From Zymoseptoria tritici IPO323 (Eukaryota; Ascomycota; Dothideomycetes; Mycosphaerellales; Mycosphaerellaceae), in NCBI RefSeq assembly GCF_000219625.1, contig NC_018212.1, forward strand, positions 1,754,501 to 1,818,500: 64,000 nucleotides of DNA, written 5' to 3'. The translations under genes and the position numbers were made by a program. Under the pieces are notes generated by a model. It was not told the origin of the DNA. It searched no databases and was given only the letters and a program-made list of their open reading frames with translations. Each line of letters begins with the position of its first letter. Within the stretch, counting starts at the first letter, position 1. Of the stretch, positions 10,451-21,264 are shown one piece after another.

Positions 10451-12829
10451 TGCGATGTCGAGATAGAGCTTGTCGTGTCTTGAAGAATGATCTGGTAGTT
10501 TGTGGATAAACGAAGGAAAAGCAAATAACGAGTCCGATCGCTTTGCCGGCACTTCGACATCCGTGCCCTCTCGATCCCGATCTCGAAGGTTCCGCACATG
10601 CCGAAGCTCCTGGCATTCTTCCCAGTCACAACTCGTACCTGGCGATGGACCATTGGAAATTCGAAATTGTGCTCTCTTTCATCCTGCATAGCGTGAGGGT
10701 GACGTGTCCCATTTTTACGGTGATCATACCACCAAGTACGAGGAGTGGTACCAATAGTTCTCGACGGGTGCGTGAGAGTCTCACAACACGTGCTCAGGGT
10801 GAGAGTCGAACCATAAGCGGCATGGTTCTCCTGAACTTTCGACGAACTTGGTTCATTTCCAATCCCGGAGAGTGGGCTGGGCTCATGACTGCTCGTTGCG
10901 AGTTGAGACCACCTCCAGGCACTCTCGATGCACATTGCGTGGGCGCAACGGTGTACACAGGTGGCCTTCTTGACCAGGGAAACGTGAAGATCTTCCAGCA
11001 CATCTTTCGGCGCCCACACGCTGCAAATCTGCACTTATAACTCGTACCTCTGTTCTGGTTGTCGGAACATATGCCATGTCAGCAATTCGCCGGGCAATGT
11101 CCTTCTGGGAGTCTCGGGGCCTTGGTCCAGGTCTCAAAGAAGAAGCGTCTGATCGTGTCGATCAGGCGTGTCGATCAGGGACGGTCGCTCTCCATTGCAA
11201 CATCATGCCTTGGTCGATATCTGGACCACCTTTGCGTCAGATATCACTGCACGGTGGGAGTAGTCTCTGGCGGGTACTACGACTCTCTGCCCGGCGTCAG
11301 ATTCATGCCCCTTTTTGCAGTGAGATAAGCGCGGTATCGAAGTTGTCTTCGGATCAGGCCAGGCAACGCCCGTATGACAGACACGCAAGGACGGAGGAGG
11401 GGTGACAAGTGAATTCTGACCGGTAAGAGCGAGGGCAGAGGAAGATGAGAGTCTGATGGTCAGCGTATCGCCGGACGAAAGAGTGTGATTCTTGAGGGCG
11501 TTGCCGAAGGATTGGTGAAGGTTGCAGGAACTCGCAGCCGAACTTGTCCAAAAGTCGTGCGGTGGCTTGCTTTCGTGCTTCAATGGCAGTACAGCGGTAT
11601 TATGTCCGCACATGACCAGGCGGAGCAGGTCATACCAACCGCATCGTGACTTCAGGGTCCGTTGGTTGAAGTTCCGATGAATGTTGTTCCGGTCGTGGGG
11701 CAGACGCTGCCGCCGGCCTCGAGGGCGCTGAAGGTGTCAGTTCGGTGCACGCGTACTCGGACCACACGGCCCCATCATTGAAACGTAATGTAAATCATGG
11801 CCATGTGCCCCGCCTTGTTACCTGATCGGATGCCGTTGGTGGAAATTTGGGAGACCACGTCGGATGCCTCGCGGGGACACGTGGATGATCTACGCTGAGG
11901 GCTTCGGGTCGGATTTCTCCGCGAAATGGGAACATCACGGTCAGTCGATAGCTTCATGATTGGCTCGGTCTCAGTCGTTCCCGCTCGTCCCCATGATCCT
12001 GACCTTCTCGGCAGGCGGCGAGGTTATGGGCGACTCAGAGCACGGTGACGAGACAGACTAGTTATGTGTGCCAACCTATGCCAAAAGTGCTGTTCTCTTG
12101 TCGCTGTATTGTGGAACTCCGCCTATACATCTCCGAACGATGGGCTTCGGCGTAAGGGTTTCTCGACTTGATGTTAGATCATAACATGATCCAATCAATG
12201 AGACAAGGACAAGAGGATCGCACGAACATGTAAGCACGGACGAGACAGTCTTTTGAGTGCAATCACATGAAATACTCAAGCCCTGATCTATTCACTGATC
12301 TGTCAGCTTTTGGTTCGTTCAACAACGAATCGGAATATACCGAATCGATGGCCCAAAGATGACCTCCCAGGGACCCGGTCGGTCAGCTTAGAAGATCCTA
12401 GAAACAAGAGAAAGTCGAACGATTGTTGTAGAACTGAGCTGAGATCTCCCTGTCTAGGTCTTACGGCTGTCATATGTCGTTTGCCATCCCCTGACCGTTC
12501 GAAAGGCACGCGACACGTTACTCTGCATCGATTGGGTAGTTGATTGATTGAGTGACTGTCTGATTACGTGTCCCGTGAAGGTATAATCTGCTTTGGCCAG
12601 GAAGAAGGTCACCTGAAATCGGATCACTCATCTCTGGCGGTGCACCAATTATGCGTCGTTCTCAAGATATAGACCCATTCACCTCCCGACTGATCCAAAA
12701 CATCTTCCAACCAGCTCCAACTCAGCTCCAACTCAGCTACAACTCAGCCACAAAGCAGCCGGAGACTTGTTTCCTACTTTCTTCACCACCCAACATCCTT
12801 AAAGGAACAAGAACAACAACACAAACACA
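10451..12829. other. Intergenic, no supported gene
   Basis: Several frames of 130-195 codons overlap on both strands (10447-11034 minus, 10543-11040 plus, 11203-11613 minus) without domain, signal peptide or splice logic. Close to the next gene the leader holds a short tandem repeat of about 11 bp (ccaactcagct, four imperfect copies, 12710-12755). Confidence 0.4.
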
Positions 12830-13131
12830 ATGAAGTCTTCTATCTACGCCTTGTTTCTGATTGTCGATGCCATGGCGATGGCTCGAAGCTTGGTTACGAA
12901 GAGAGGAGGCTGTATGAGCACAGGCACAGTCAGACCGCAGTACGAATGCTGTTATGTATGGACTCACCTTTCAACCTCACGTCTCAAGTTTGATCTCGGA
13001 TGGGTTTGCTAATCTTCTCGCTCGGATAGTGGGATGGCAGCTACATAGGCTGCGTTGTGTCCGCCCCACGATTTTGCCGTTGGGATCCCGTGGGCGACAG
13101 GTGCGTTGACACACGTTCACACTGCTGTTGA
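12830..13131 (+). CDS. Small secreted protein with eight cysteines (75 aa)
   Basis: Exons 12830-12955 and 13030-13131 flank a 74-nt intron (GTATGG..GCTAATC..ATAG) joined in phase 0. The N-terminus is a weakly hydrophobic signal-like segment (MKSSIYALFLIVDAMAMA), then SLVTKR, whose Lys-Arg is a likely Kex2 site. The mature chain of about 50 residues has eight Cys, including two CC pairs (ECCY and the C-terminal HCC). Aromatic and Trp residues sit between them (WDGSYIGC, RFCRWDPVGDRC). No known family was recognised; size, cysteine density and Kex2 site fit a candidate effector or antimicrobial. The motif AG|GTGCGT near 13100 is a good donor, so a second intron could replace the last cysteines in an alternative product. 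Confidence 0.6.
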
Positions 13132-13767
13132 TGATGCGGATGCGGAGTATACTACGCGTGGGACGTGGGACGATCGGAGACCTGTCGAAGGAGAAGAGTC
13201 TGTCGCTTACATGAAGCAATGGGGTGCTCTGAGCGTACTCCGTTCTGGATCAACTGCTCATTTGCCGAAGGAGCCGGCGGCGAGTGCGAGGCGGAAGCAG
13301 TGTGGTGAGGCTGGTGAAATGAAGTGTTTGATTGAATGGCAGTGAATGGTGGAATATATTTGAGGTTCGGTGGATTTAATGAGAAGTTTGGTGTATTTCG
13401 GCGTGCTTTCGATTGGTGGAATGATTTCGACGTTCAGTGGATTTGATTCGAAGTTTGGTAACATCCGTATATTCTCGTGCACCGACGACCTGTGCATTCT
13501 GCGGAGTATCGAGATGTGTCGGCATCATCTTGGTGTGTATTGTCGTTCCGAGCAAGAGAGAGACGGAACCTCGGGAGCTGTCTCCGCGCCGGCACAATTT
13601 CAGGGTCCACAAGACAATTTGTCCACTCCTCGCGCTGCTTTCTTTAACACTACTCTCCACTCTCCTCCACGACCTCACTGTCCGCCGTTCCACGATTTCA
13701 CTCTCCGCCCACGCACACTCGTATCTCTCTCTTCACCACGCGATTCACCAGAGTACGCCGCAAAAAA
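13132..13767. other. Intergenic; C+T-rich promoter before 13768
   Basis: This is the 3' flank of the secreted-protein gene, then a pyrimidine-rich stretch (about 13620-13740) leading into the next ATG. The segment 13360-13450 contains a partly repeated phrase (ggtggatttaatgagaagtt / agtggatttgattcgaagtt), apparently a short direct duplication. Confidence 0.45.
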
Positions 13768-14201
13768 ATGGCAAATGCCTCCGCCTTCAATTTAAATGAA
13801 GAAATCTTCCCTCCGATCGTCCACGACCCGAAGCTTTCCGCGAAAGAGGCCGCAGACCCTTTCGCGGCTACGCACAAGCCGAAGTATGGTCTCGGAGTAG
13901 GTGGAGCGAAGAACCGCAGGAGGAATGAGGCTAGGCGGCTTGCACGGGAGCAGGGCCAGATACGAGACGCGGAGGACGCGAGTGAGGATGATGAGGATGT
14001 TGAACAGGAGATTGTTGCTGGAGAGAAGGAGAGGAGTGGAAAGAGGAAGGAGAGTCGGGCAGAGAAGATGACGGGGAATGCGAAGGGTAGGGATTGAACG
14101 CTCGAAGGAAAGAGAAGAAGGGTGCTGATACTGGACTTGCAGGAGACGAGGCTGCGGCATTTAAGGCGAAGCTCGTCGACAGACCCAAAGAAAAGCGATA
14201 G
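13768..14201 (+). CDS. Hypothetical charged protein (125 aa)
   Basis: Exons 13768-14086 and 14143-14201 join across a 56-nt intron (donor GTAGGG, branch TGCTGAT, acceptor TTGCAG), phase 1, totalling 378 bases. The ATG follows an A-run and a C+T-rich leader. Residues 1-55 hold a hydrophobic/proline part (NEEIFPPIVHDPKLSAKEAA, then HKPKYGLGVGGAKNRRR). After that it is highly charged, with Lys/Arg-rich and Asp/Glu-rich blocks and a predicted helix; the end is RPKEKR. No signal peptide or membrane helix. The composition suggests a nuclear or nucleolar protein, but no family is recognised. The opposite-strand 198-codon frame over the same DNA is a composition shadow. Confidence 0.55.
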
Positions 14202-16496
14202 GTGCTGCGGGACACGATGTTGGACGCAATTCGCCGATTCTGCAAGGAGATACTCTGCAAGGATACATGAGAAGGCGGAATGCTGGAAGCTCACGGGGCT
14301 GGCACCGCGGTTGACCGGACATGTTCAGCGATGGTAGACATGCCTGCGCTGGAGAGTGGCCGAGGAACTTTCTGAAGAGATCTGGACACGATTTGATACC
14401 ATGACACTCCGTGGATGGTGCTCATGGCCAGCCGTTTCACGGCATACAAGGCTGCATGAAGCACGTCCATGGTTTGGGCGACCGCGCGTATCGCATGCAC
14501 GATATGCCAAGCTTTGAGAGTTCGGCATGAAGTGTGAGGGATCCTGCATACACAAATGATGTCCATGGATACGTGCAGAGCGGACGTTTGGGACCCTGTA
14601 TCTGCCCAGTGCTCTCTGGACAACCGGTTCGTCCATACGACCGGGCATCGAAGAGTCCCAGCTCACGCGTGGACTGCAGGAAATAATGGAAAGTTACGCA
14701 AGACGGGTTCGAGATACTCCGCACATCTTTCTCCGCTCAACGTGTTTCTCGTCCTGCCGATGCTGCCAATTACCGATCTTGCATCACGTTCAATCAAATG
14801 TTTTCTGCGAGCTCCCAAAGACGCAGTATATCTGCGTATCTCGATCTTCACATGAGCCATGTCACATCTTCGGCTGCTTTCTCTTTGTACATTCGACTCT
14901 TCTCTTTGGTGCACTTGCGCTATTCGGCGGTACCTGGCGCATGGCGCAGTGGCAAGGCTGCGAAGGCGCGCGTGGCACGATATCTGGTCTGCTGCCTGGA
15001 TCAGAGTCTGAGGTTTGGTGCGTGTTCGCGAATAACGCGCACTGCGATTTCGCAATGTACATCAGGGCGCTGGTGGGCTTTCGCTGCTCGCTCATTATGG
15101 ATTCTGGACCTCCTGCTAAGCTTGATGTCTTTGGTACTCAGGTCACCCACCAAGGATGACCTGGTTGTCTGGGATTACGCTGCAGTCTGCCTTCAACGAT
15201 GGAAGCAATGCGAGGCAGCTCCTGCTACAAATGCCCGCATTCGCCACTTCGCTGACCAAGGGAGATTCAAGGCAATGGCATGTGTCCGAGGAACTCGTCC
15301 AAGTCGTCGAGAAGACTCAAGACTACTGCATGGGTGTGCTGATCACAGGTGATGTCGAAAAGGACAAGAAATGAACGCAAAGGGCTATCAGTCAAAGGTC
15401 CGGCTCTTGACCGATCGTTCCCTTTGCATACCGAGATTCGCCGACGCATGCATGAGGCTCCTTCTTTTGAACGGATCTGCTCGCGAAACCGTATCACGGG
15501 TCGTGTCTGCAAGTTACGGCCGACGGACCGGCGTTTTGGGCCAGTCTCGACCACCACCCTCGTGTCTTGCGAATACGGTCGACGGACTGGCCACAGGGGG
15601 GTACTGTCTCGTATGCGAGGACAGCTGACGTATCAAGTACTGCACATTGTGCCCCTGCCTTGGTTGAAAAACGGAACGATTTAGGCGGGATTTCGAGGGC
15701 GGGCGTTCCGATTTTCAACCAAGTAGCTTGTGTCCTCGTGTAATCGGGCACAGGCGATGACAAAGATGGTTGTGATTAGTGGGTACAGCAGATCGCTGTC
15801 CAAGACACGAACTACGTCGTAAACCCGCTTTCTTTTCGCCTTCGTATGTGCATTTTAAGATTGGTGGGACTTCGGCATGAAAGCTCTCCCCCACTATACT
15901 ACAGTCCAAAGAGGCAATTTCTAGGAATAGCACAGGGCCGCGAGATCGCCAAGGTTGAGTACGGCGTCATTCGCACCAATACGAGAGTCAACATGTGGAG
16001 CCGACCCGTGAAAGGATCTGCCGTACGGCCTCATGGCCCGTTCTGTGGTTCGTGTGCCTAGGGATGGCTATCCACCGTGTATGGAAGATCTCTGTGGCAT
16101 TACTACATGGTGCAATACACCATGTATACACTGTGACGTGCATGAAGCGATTTCCCAAAGCGGTATAGCCAGCTCGCTTGTGATATCGACACAGCCCCGT
16201 AGCATGTCAAGGACTGAGATATAGCCGTACAGATCCGCATACGGTCGAGCGCGCTATATCGCCCTCGTGTATACACATGACCAAGATTTAAATACACGGC
16301 ATACACTTGTGTACACATGTGGGTGCATGTGTAGTGTATTCGTGGGAGCCATCCCTACGTGTGCCGTGTTCGCAATGGCGAAGTGGGGCGTTACGGTGGG
16401 AACAGCGACCAGTGCATACGAGACTCAGAGCTCGTAATGACACCTCAGCGGACTACCGAATGACGAGGGCGCAGTGCAAAGGTGCAGTACGACACG
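14202..16496. other. Intergenic, 2.3 kb, no supported gene
   Basis: Many overlapping frames of 60-180 codons, none with recognisable features. It contains one good inverted repeat (15659-15723), a palindrome around 16106-16130 (catggtgcaatacaccatg) and alternating ac/gt words near 16270-16345 (tgtatacaca, tgtgtacacatg). Confidence 0.4.
15659..15723. repeat. 20-bp inverted repeat with 25-bp loop
   Basis: Arms 15659-15678 (cttggttgaaaaacggaacg) and 15704-15723 are reverse complements with one mismatch. The spacer is 25 bases. It could be a small foldback element or a transcribed hairpin; no gene is attached to it. Confidence 0.6.
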
Positions 16497-16647
16497 TATA
16501 TATTGAACCAGCCGTCTGGCTTGAGACCTCCCATCATCAAACACAACGACTCAATACAACAACTCGAACATCAGTCATCCGCATCTCCAACTTCCACATT
16601 CGACTTTCAATCACCAACACATCAACTACCATCAAACCACCACCACA
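16497..16647 (+). promoter_or_regulatory. Promoter / 5' UTR of the Alt a 1-like gene
   Basis: A TATA-like tatatatt lies at about 16497-16504, some 145 bases before the ATG. The intervening leader is A+C-rich, with caac/atca words and CACCACCACA directly before the ATG, the usual context of highly expressed fungal genes. Confidence 0.5.
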
Positions 16648-17187
16648 ATGCAGTCCTTCATCCTCACCTCTGCTCTCGCCCTCATGGCCGGCTCCGCCAT
16701 GGCAGCTCCCACCGCTTGCCACGCCTCCTACCCAGCTACCAGCTCCGTCGCTCCTGCTCCACCAGCTACCAGCTCCGCCGCTCCCGCTCCATCCGTCTAC
16801 CAAATCAAGAACTTCTACGAGCGCAAGCCCGACGGCAAAGACATCACCTCCGTCTCCTTCGACATCGCGGCCGCCAACAACGGCACTCTGGACTTCACGT
16901 GCGACGCCTACGACTCCGCCACCGACAAAGCGGTGGAGAACTTCGAGGACGGCCATGTCTACAAGTGCGGCAATACCTCGCTCTTCAGCTGGTCATACTC
17001 CGAGGTCGACGATGCCAACAAGGGCCGCCTGTTCTTGTGGCAAGGCGCTTCGCCCGAGACGCTGATCTCCGGCTTCACCAACATTCCCGAGCCATACTGC
17101 CATGCTGGTGGTGCCGGAACGCTTGACTTGGTCTGCGTCGTTCCGGAGGCGGCTGGCAATGTCACCATCTCCTTGACCAAGCAGTAG
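16648..17187 (+). CDS. Secreted Alt a 1-like (AA1-like domain) protein (179 aa)
   Basis: Single-exon gene. Residues 1-20 are a signal peptide (MQSFILTSALALMAGSAMAA). Residues 21-48 are a Pro/Ala/Ser-rich linker with a duplicated PATSS phrase. The domain starts at VYQIKNFYERKPDGKDITSV and continues SVSFDIAAANNGTLDFTC, typical of the fungal Alt a 1 / AA1-like beta-barrel family. It contains four cysteines (FTCDAY, YKCGN, PYCHAG, LVCVV) expected to form two disulphides, besides one Cys (ACHAS) in the linker. Family members are abundant, secreted, often spore-associated proteins; some are plant-response elicitors or protease-inhibitor-like, and Alt a 1 itself is a human allergen. The exact role here is not determinable. 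Confidence 0.8.
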   Translation: MQSFILTSALALMAGSAMAAPTACHASYPATSSVAPAPPATSSAAPAPSVYQIKNFYERKPDGKDITSVSFDIAAANNGTLDFTCDAYDSATDKAVENFEDGHVYKCGNTSLFSWSYSEVDDANKGRLFLWQGASPETLISGFTNIPEPYCHAGGAGTLDLVCVVPEAAGNVTISLTKQ

Positions 17188-17326
17188 AGGATGAGAATGT
17201 CGAGGTGGAGACAAACGTCTCTTTGCGACTGCATGATGAATGATAGCATTGAATTGGCGCATTTGACAATTGGGAAAAGATGTATACGGACTTTGTAATG
17301 ATTCTCCTCCAGGTGTACATACCGCT

Positions 17327-18224
17327 TTATGTAGTGAACATATCACTTGACTGTTTTGCATGCTTCAGCTCGTGCCTTTCTGCTCTCAATTGACCATATC
17401 TCTCGTCCAGCGAACATGAGTCGACCTGTTTGGTCGGCATCGATCCAGGCTGTGTTCTGCCGTCTTCCCTCGCTTTCTTCACCGCCATGCCGGCAAGTGC
17501 AACGAACGACAAGAATAGCGGAATCGTAAGGGCCCGTCCGGCTCGCTGCATCGCTTCAATCAGCTTGCGCGTTAGAGACGAGACAAATAGCAACTCACCG
17601 CGATTCGGCAGTCGTTCTGGAATCCGACTTGAGTGATCTCCTGACCGACCTGGCACGTCCAAGATTCGAGTGTGAACGTTTGGCCGGACGCAGAAGGGTC
17701 TGTTGGGATCCAGTTCCAGACCGGGTTGAGGTACTCTCGAATCCAGATGAACAGGGTCAAAGCCAGCGTGACGAGGATGGAAGCAGCACTCGTGACGAAC
17801 AACACCATTCGGTAGGTCAAAACCTGTAAACGTTAGCTGGTGAGTTCATGCTGTATCGAAGGTCGCATGCGCTTCCGACCTTTGCGTCCGCCACCGCCTT
17901 TCTGCCCGAATGTAGCTGCTTCCAGCAGAAGAATCCCACGAAGTCAGCGATGATGACAAGAACCGCTGATGCTATGATAGCAGCACTGACAGCACCATCA
18001 AGATGCTCCGGGACAAGTGTAGGCCCGCCAATCCGTCGGTCCTTGAATGGCTCACCCTGGTATCGAGGAGGGAAGGACACTTGAAGATAGCTTCGGCTGG
18101 CAATACGGCTTCGCAGTGAAGCTTGGAGGGCAATCTGAGCAGCAGCTAGGACGGCGATGAAGATGGCGGCGGCCAGCACGATCCGAGTGTATCTCGACAT
18201 CCAGGATTTGGCGGAGTTGGTCAT
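17327..18224 (-). CDS. Four-transmembrane (MARVEL-like) membrane protein (262 aa)
   Basis: Three exons on the minus strand, 18224-17880, 17823-17599 and 17545-17327, are separated by 56-nt and 53-nt introns (GTCGGA..TTACAG with GCTAAC branch; GTGAGT..TGCAG), all phase 0, giving 789 coding bases. Four hydrophobic helices are visible: IVLAAAIFIAVLAAAQIAL; AVSAAIIASAVLVIIADFV; VLFVTSAASILVTLALTLF; ALTIPLFLSFVALAGMAV. An extracellular loop with two cysteines (SWTCQVGQEITQVGFQNDC) lies between helices 3 and 4, and the tail is charged and cytosolic (KKAREDGRTQ). This is the topology of fungal MARVEL-type tetraspan proteins; the family call is by topology only. Exon boundaries are well supported because every joined frame stays open. 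Confidence 0.65.
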
Positions 18225-18288
18225 GATTGTGCCGTGGATTCTTTGAGGATGAGAACTCCTCTTTCCCGTGGGAGAGTCTTGAACATAC

Positions 18289-18765
18289 TTAAAGATCAGC
18301 TGTGTCTACACAATTGCCAGAATTAAGCGCCCGCTGCCTTTCCGGAAAATATTCCCGTGCCACAATGTTGATGAACATGAAACGACTCGTGTCGAAGCGC
18401 GCTTCGAGGTCTGGGCGGCGCTTCCAACGGCGCGCTAAGAATCTAGCTGGTCTTGGCACGCCCCTCCGATACTTCGCCGCAGAACTTGAACTCTTCTTCA
18501 TCCTCCTTCGATCACACTACCAATGACAGGCGTTCGATGGCGCGGAAACCCACTATCATGCTGGCTAGCATATCAGTCCAAGCCATGTTCGCGCCTTGCT
18601 ATCGCCGACACCGAGAGAGCTGAAGCGGGCGCTTACACCATCCAAGTAGGCGACGATGACTATGAGACTGAGATAGGCATTGCAGCCCGATGTTAGCGTC
18701 TGCTTGAAGCGCTCGAAGGCGACAAAGTACCTGCGTCGTCCATCGGCGAGGCCTTGATCGGACAT
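18289..18765 (-). CDS. Candidate small membrane protein, uncertain model
   Basis: ATG at 18765 opens a frame with one hydrophobic segment (AYLSLIVIVAYL). A putative intron starting GTGTAAGCG and ending ATGCTAG would join it to SMIVGFRAIERLSL and, further on, to a basic C-terminal frame (18501-18289). It lies directly upstream of, and on the same strand as, the four-helix membrane protein and might be a diverged relative. Splice junctions beyond the first are not convincing, so a pseudogene or chance frame is possible. Confidence 0.22.
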
Positions 18766-19047
18766 GGTTCACAAATGGAACAGCAATGCACCCGCATGCA
18801 GCCCATGGCAGGCAAGACGAGCCGGCAGTTGAAGTTTGAGCTTGCACGATCCATGGCAGGTCTCGGTCTGGGTTACATGTTCGATCTGTCGACTATGAAA
18901 AGCTATGAAAAAAATGCAGATGCTATAGCCAATTGTCCCTTCTCTGCAGTGGTCCGCAGCATCGACGAGGCCTTTCATCTGGCAAAACTCTCTGTCTAGC
19001 GTCAGTCCAGGTCTCTTCACAATTTCCACTATCAACCGGAGGCTTAC

Positions 19048-19327
19048 AGCAGTAACACACGAACAGGCGCCCTCTGTGCGAGATGTTGCGACAACTCCCA
19101 CGGCAGCTGGAATGAAGTCAGCGACACGGTCTTGATCGGCATGCAGGTAAGACTTGCATTGGACCGTGGCCATTCTTGGCGCAGTAGCAGCGAGTGTTGC
19201 AATCTGATCCTTTGCTGTACGACTGTCCGCCATCCGTCACTTTGGCATTGTCTGCGTTGGTGCAGTCGGACATGGCGAGTGCGGAGACTGCGAAGAGTAT
19301 CCCGACGAGGTAGTTGGTGAGCAGCAT
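19048..19327 (-). CDS. Candidate secreted cysteine-containing protein, apparent frameshift
   Basis: ATG at 19327 begins a good signal peptide (MLLTNYLVGILFAVSALA) followed by a Cys-bearing mature start (SDCTNADNAK, then SDCNTRCYCAKNGHG). Here the frame must move by one base to continue in a protein-like stretch (TVQCKSYLHADQDRVADF) ending ACSCVTA at a possible GTAAGC donor (19047). A later exon with EFCQMKGLVDAADHC is visible near 18985 but no acceptor keeps its frame. Either the gene carries a one-base indel and is dying, or the gene model misses a short exon. Family unknown; cysteine content suggests an extracellular protein. Confidence 0.4.
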
Positions 19328-19972
19328 TGGTTCTCCGAGTCTTGCTGCGATGGATGCTTCTCGATGGAAGTGTTTGTCGGGTGATGTTTTGAAGAGGCTT
19401 CTCTGGCGTCTGGATGGTTCGAGGTGCGAGAAGTTCATATGGCTTCTTTCCGATTTTATAGCATCACGGCTGGAGCTGATTGCACCTCTAGTCTTGCTCG
19501 TTGACTCTATTTCTGGACATCTTCTACGAAGCGCCCCTCGAACATTGAGCTCCACCTCCGATATAGCTTGGCAAGTCAGTCCGACTCAGTCCTGGTCGCC
19601 CCCTAGCCGCCGGCTCCACAAATTGTCAGCGACGCAAACTTGCCAATGCAAGTGCCGGAGGAGAACGACAAATTAAGGAAACATGCACTTTGCCTCCTCC
19701 TGGCGTGCTGCAAGAGCCGCCGAACAAGCTCGTTGCCGTGAGCGCAGCGCTCGCAATGTGTCGACTCGAACCGCTGAAGTGGAGACAGAACGGACATGGC
19801 GGAAGACCAAGACACCTCGCCGCCTCCTGGAGAGTTTGAGCAGCCGCCGAACAACGAGAGGGCAGCCCACGAGCGCCGTACTCAAGAGTATAAGTTGTCC
19901 GCACACTTCGAAGTTATCACCGGGTCCAGCAAGACACTACACAACATACGAAAGCACATCGTCTCAGGCAAG
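19328..19972. other. Divergent intergenic region between two secreted-protein genes
   Basis: The genes at 19327 (minus) and 19973 (plus) are divergent, so this 645-bp segment probably holds both promoters. No distinct operator or TATA element was identified. Confidence 0.4.
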
Positions 19973-21264
19973 ATGAACACTGCAATTTTCCTACTCCTTT
20001 CTTTCGTTCCTTTGGTTTATACAGCCGAGACTCTCTCCACGATTGGCAACATTGGGCGAAAGGCTGGTGACGCTCTCGGCCCTATCGGCGATGCGCTCGG
20101 CCTGATTCAATTTGCCGTAGAGCTCATCGATACTCCCTCCAATACAGGTGGTACGAAGGTGCAGATCGGTGTGAGCGGGCAAAACAATCCGGGAGAAGAT
20201 CAAGTCAGTAACTATACACTTTCAGTGCCTGGAACTGAGCTGATCGATTGCAAGGAGGGAGAAATCCGTGTGATTTGGGCTTTCGACACGTACAACAATG
20301 TCCTCGGAAGTTCGGACACAGGCAAGTGCGATGCGATCTGGCATTGACATAACTGATGCTGACTTCAAGCAGACTTGGGACAGATCCCCGCAGCATCGAG
20401 GGGCAACTACGTCGTACATCAGCACGAACAGGAAACCACACAAGGACAATACATCGATGTCATTGCAAGTGACGATGAGATATGCATTTCATGGATCCGT
20501 AAGCACACCTGTATTCGTGACGTACTGAAACGACTCTCTGACAGGCCGCAGTGACCGCGCAGCCCTCCGGCTCATCTGAACAGCGCGTTTGGCTTGGCGA
20601 CATCGGAGCGAGCTGCGGCCAAGCATGGGAATACAGCTCTCAGACCTTGAGCGGCGGGACCAATACGACATACTGGGGCAAATGCGTCTGGATGGACACT
20701 GATGGCGGCAAAGACATCGACATCGATCCAGTGGCCATCACGCTGCGCCAGATGAAGATCAACACTTTTGCTTACGGAGCCGACGCCCAGGACAAAGGCC
20801 TGGATTACTACTGCAGCGCGACCATCTTTACCCACGACGATGCCGATCCTATCGAAGCACGACCAGCAGGGCCACATGCGCGGGACAGTCTCGGTAATTC
20901 CGGCGGCATGTCCATTGATCCAAGATCTGTACCTCAACCACCGCGAGTGACAGAGCCGAAAAAGCCTCGGCCTCGCAGCCAGAAGTCGACTGAGAGGCTG
21001 ATCGTCAACTCGAGGCCTGAGCAATCGGCAGTCAATCTGTGTAACTCCCCGACGTCCCGCGGGTCGGACTTTGTCTCCAAGAACGAGGGCTTGTTCTGCG
21101 ACATGGAGACGAAGACGTTGTATCCTTTGTGCTCAACGGACCAATGTACGGACTGCTTCGATGTCGACGCTGATGAGTTGCAAATGAGGAAAAGAGACTC
21201 CACGGGACTTTATGCCAGAGATACGCCGCCGAAGCGATACAAGAAGATTCAAGTCGTGGAATAA
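19973..21264 (+). CDS. Secreted protein of unknown function (395 aa), with a GC-AG intron
   Basis: ATG 19973 gives a signal peptide (MNTAIFLLLSFVPLVYTAE). Exons 19973-20321, 20373-20498 and 20552-21264 total 1188 bases with consistent phase 1 joins. Intron 1 has the non-canonical donor AG|GCAAGT with branch GCTGAC and acceptor AAGCAG; intron 2 is GTAAGC..CGCAG. The central part (GNYVVHQHEQETTQ, ISWI) and then SEQRVWLGDIGASCGQAWEY, WGKCVWMD and AITLRQMKINTFAY resemble a widespread but uncharacterised fungal secreted family in which a WLGD..G..CG..W motif precedes a conserved C-W-D. The C-terminal part is basic/Pro-rich, then has a short Cys cluster (CSTDQCTDCFDVD) and ends in a KR-rich tail. 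Function unknown. Confidence 0.65.

Noticed and set aside
10447..11034. 195-codon minus-strand frame
   Set aside because: No domain, mixed composition, and its end overlaps the first exon of the knottin-like gene on the same strand in another frame.
13698..14294. 198-codon minus-strand frame, Ser/Leu/Phe-rich
   Set aside because: Exact antisense of the charged plus-strand gene; the composition is what complementing Lys/Glu codons would give.
16261..16345. Possible promoter array of tgtgtacaca words
   Set aside because: Words are irregular and lie 300 bp from the gene; alternating purine-pyrimidine sequence is a simpler reading.
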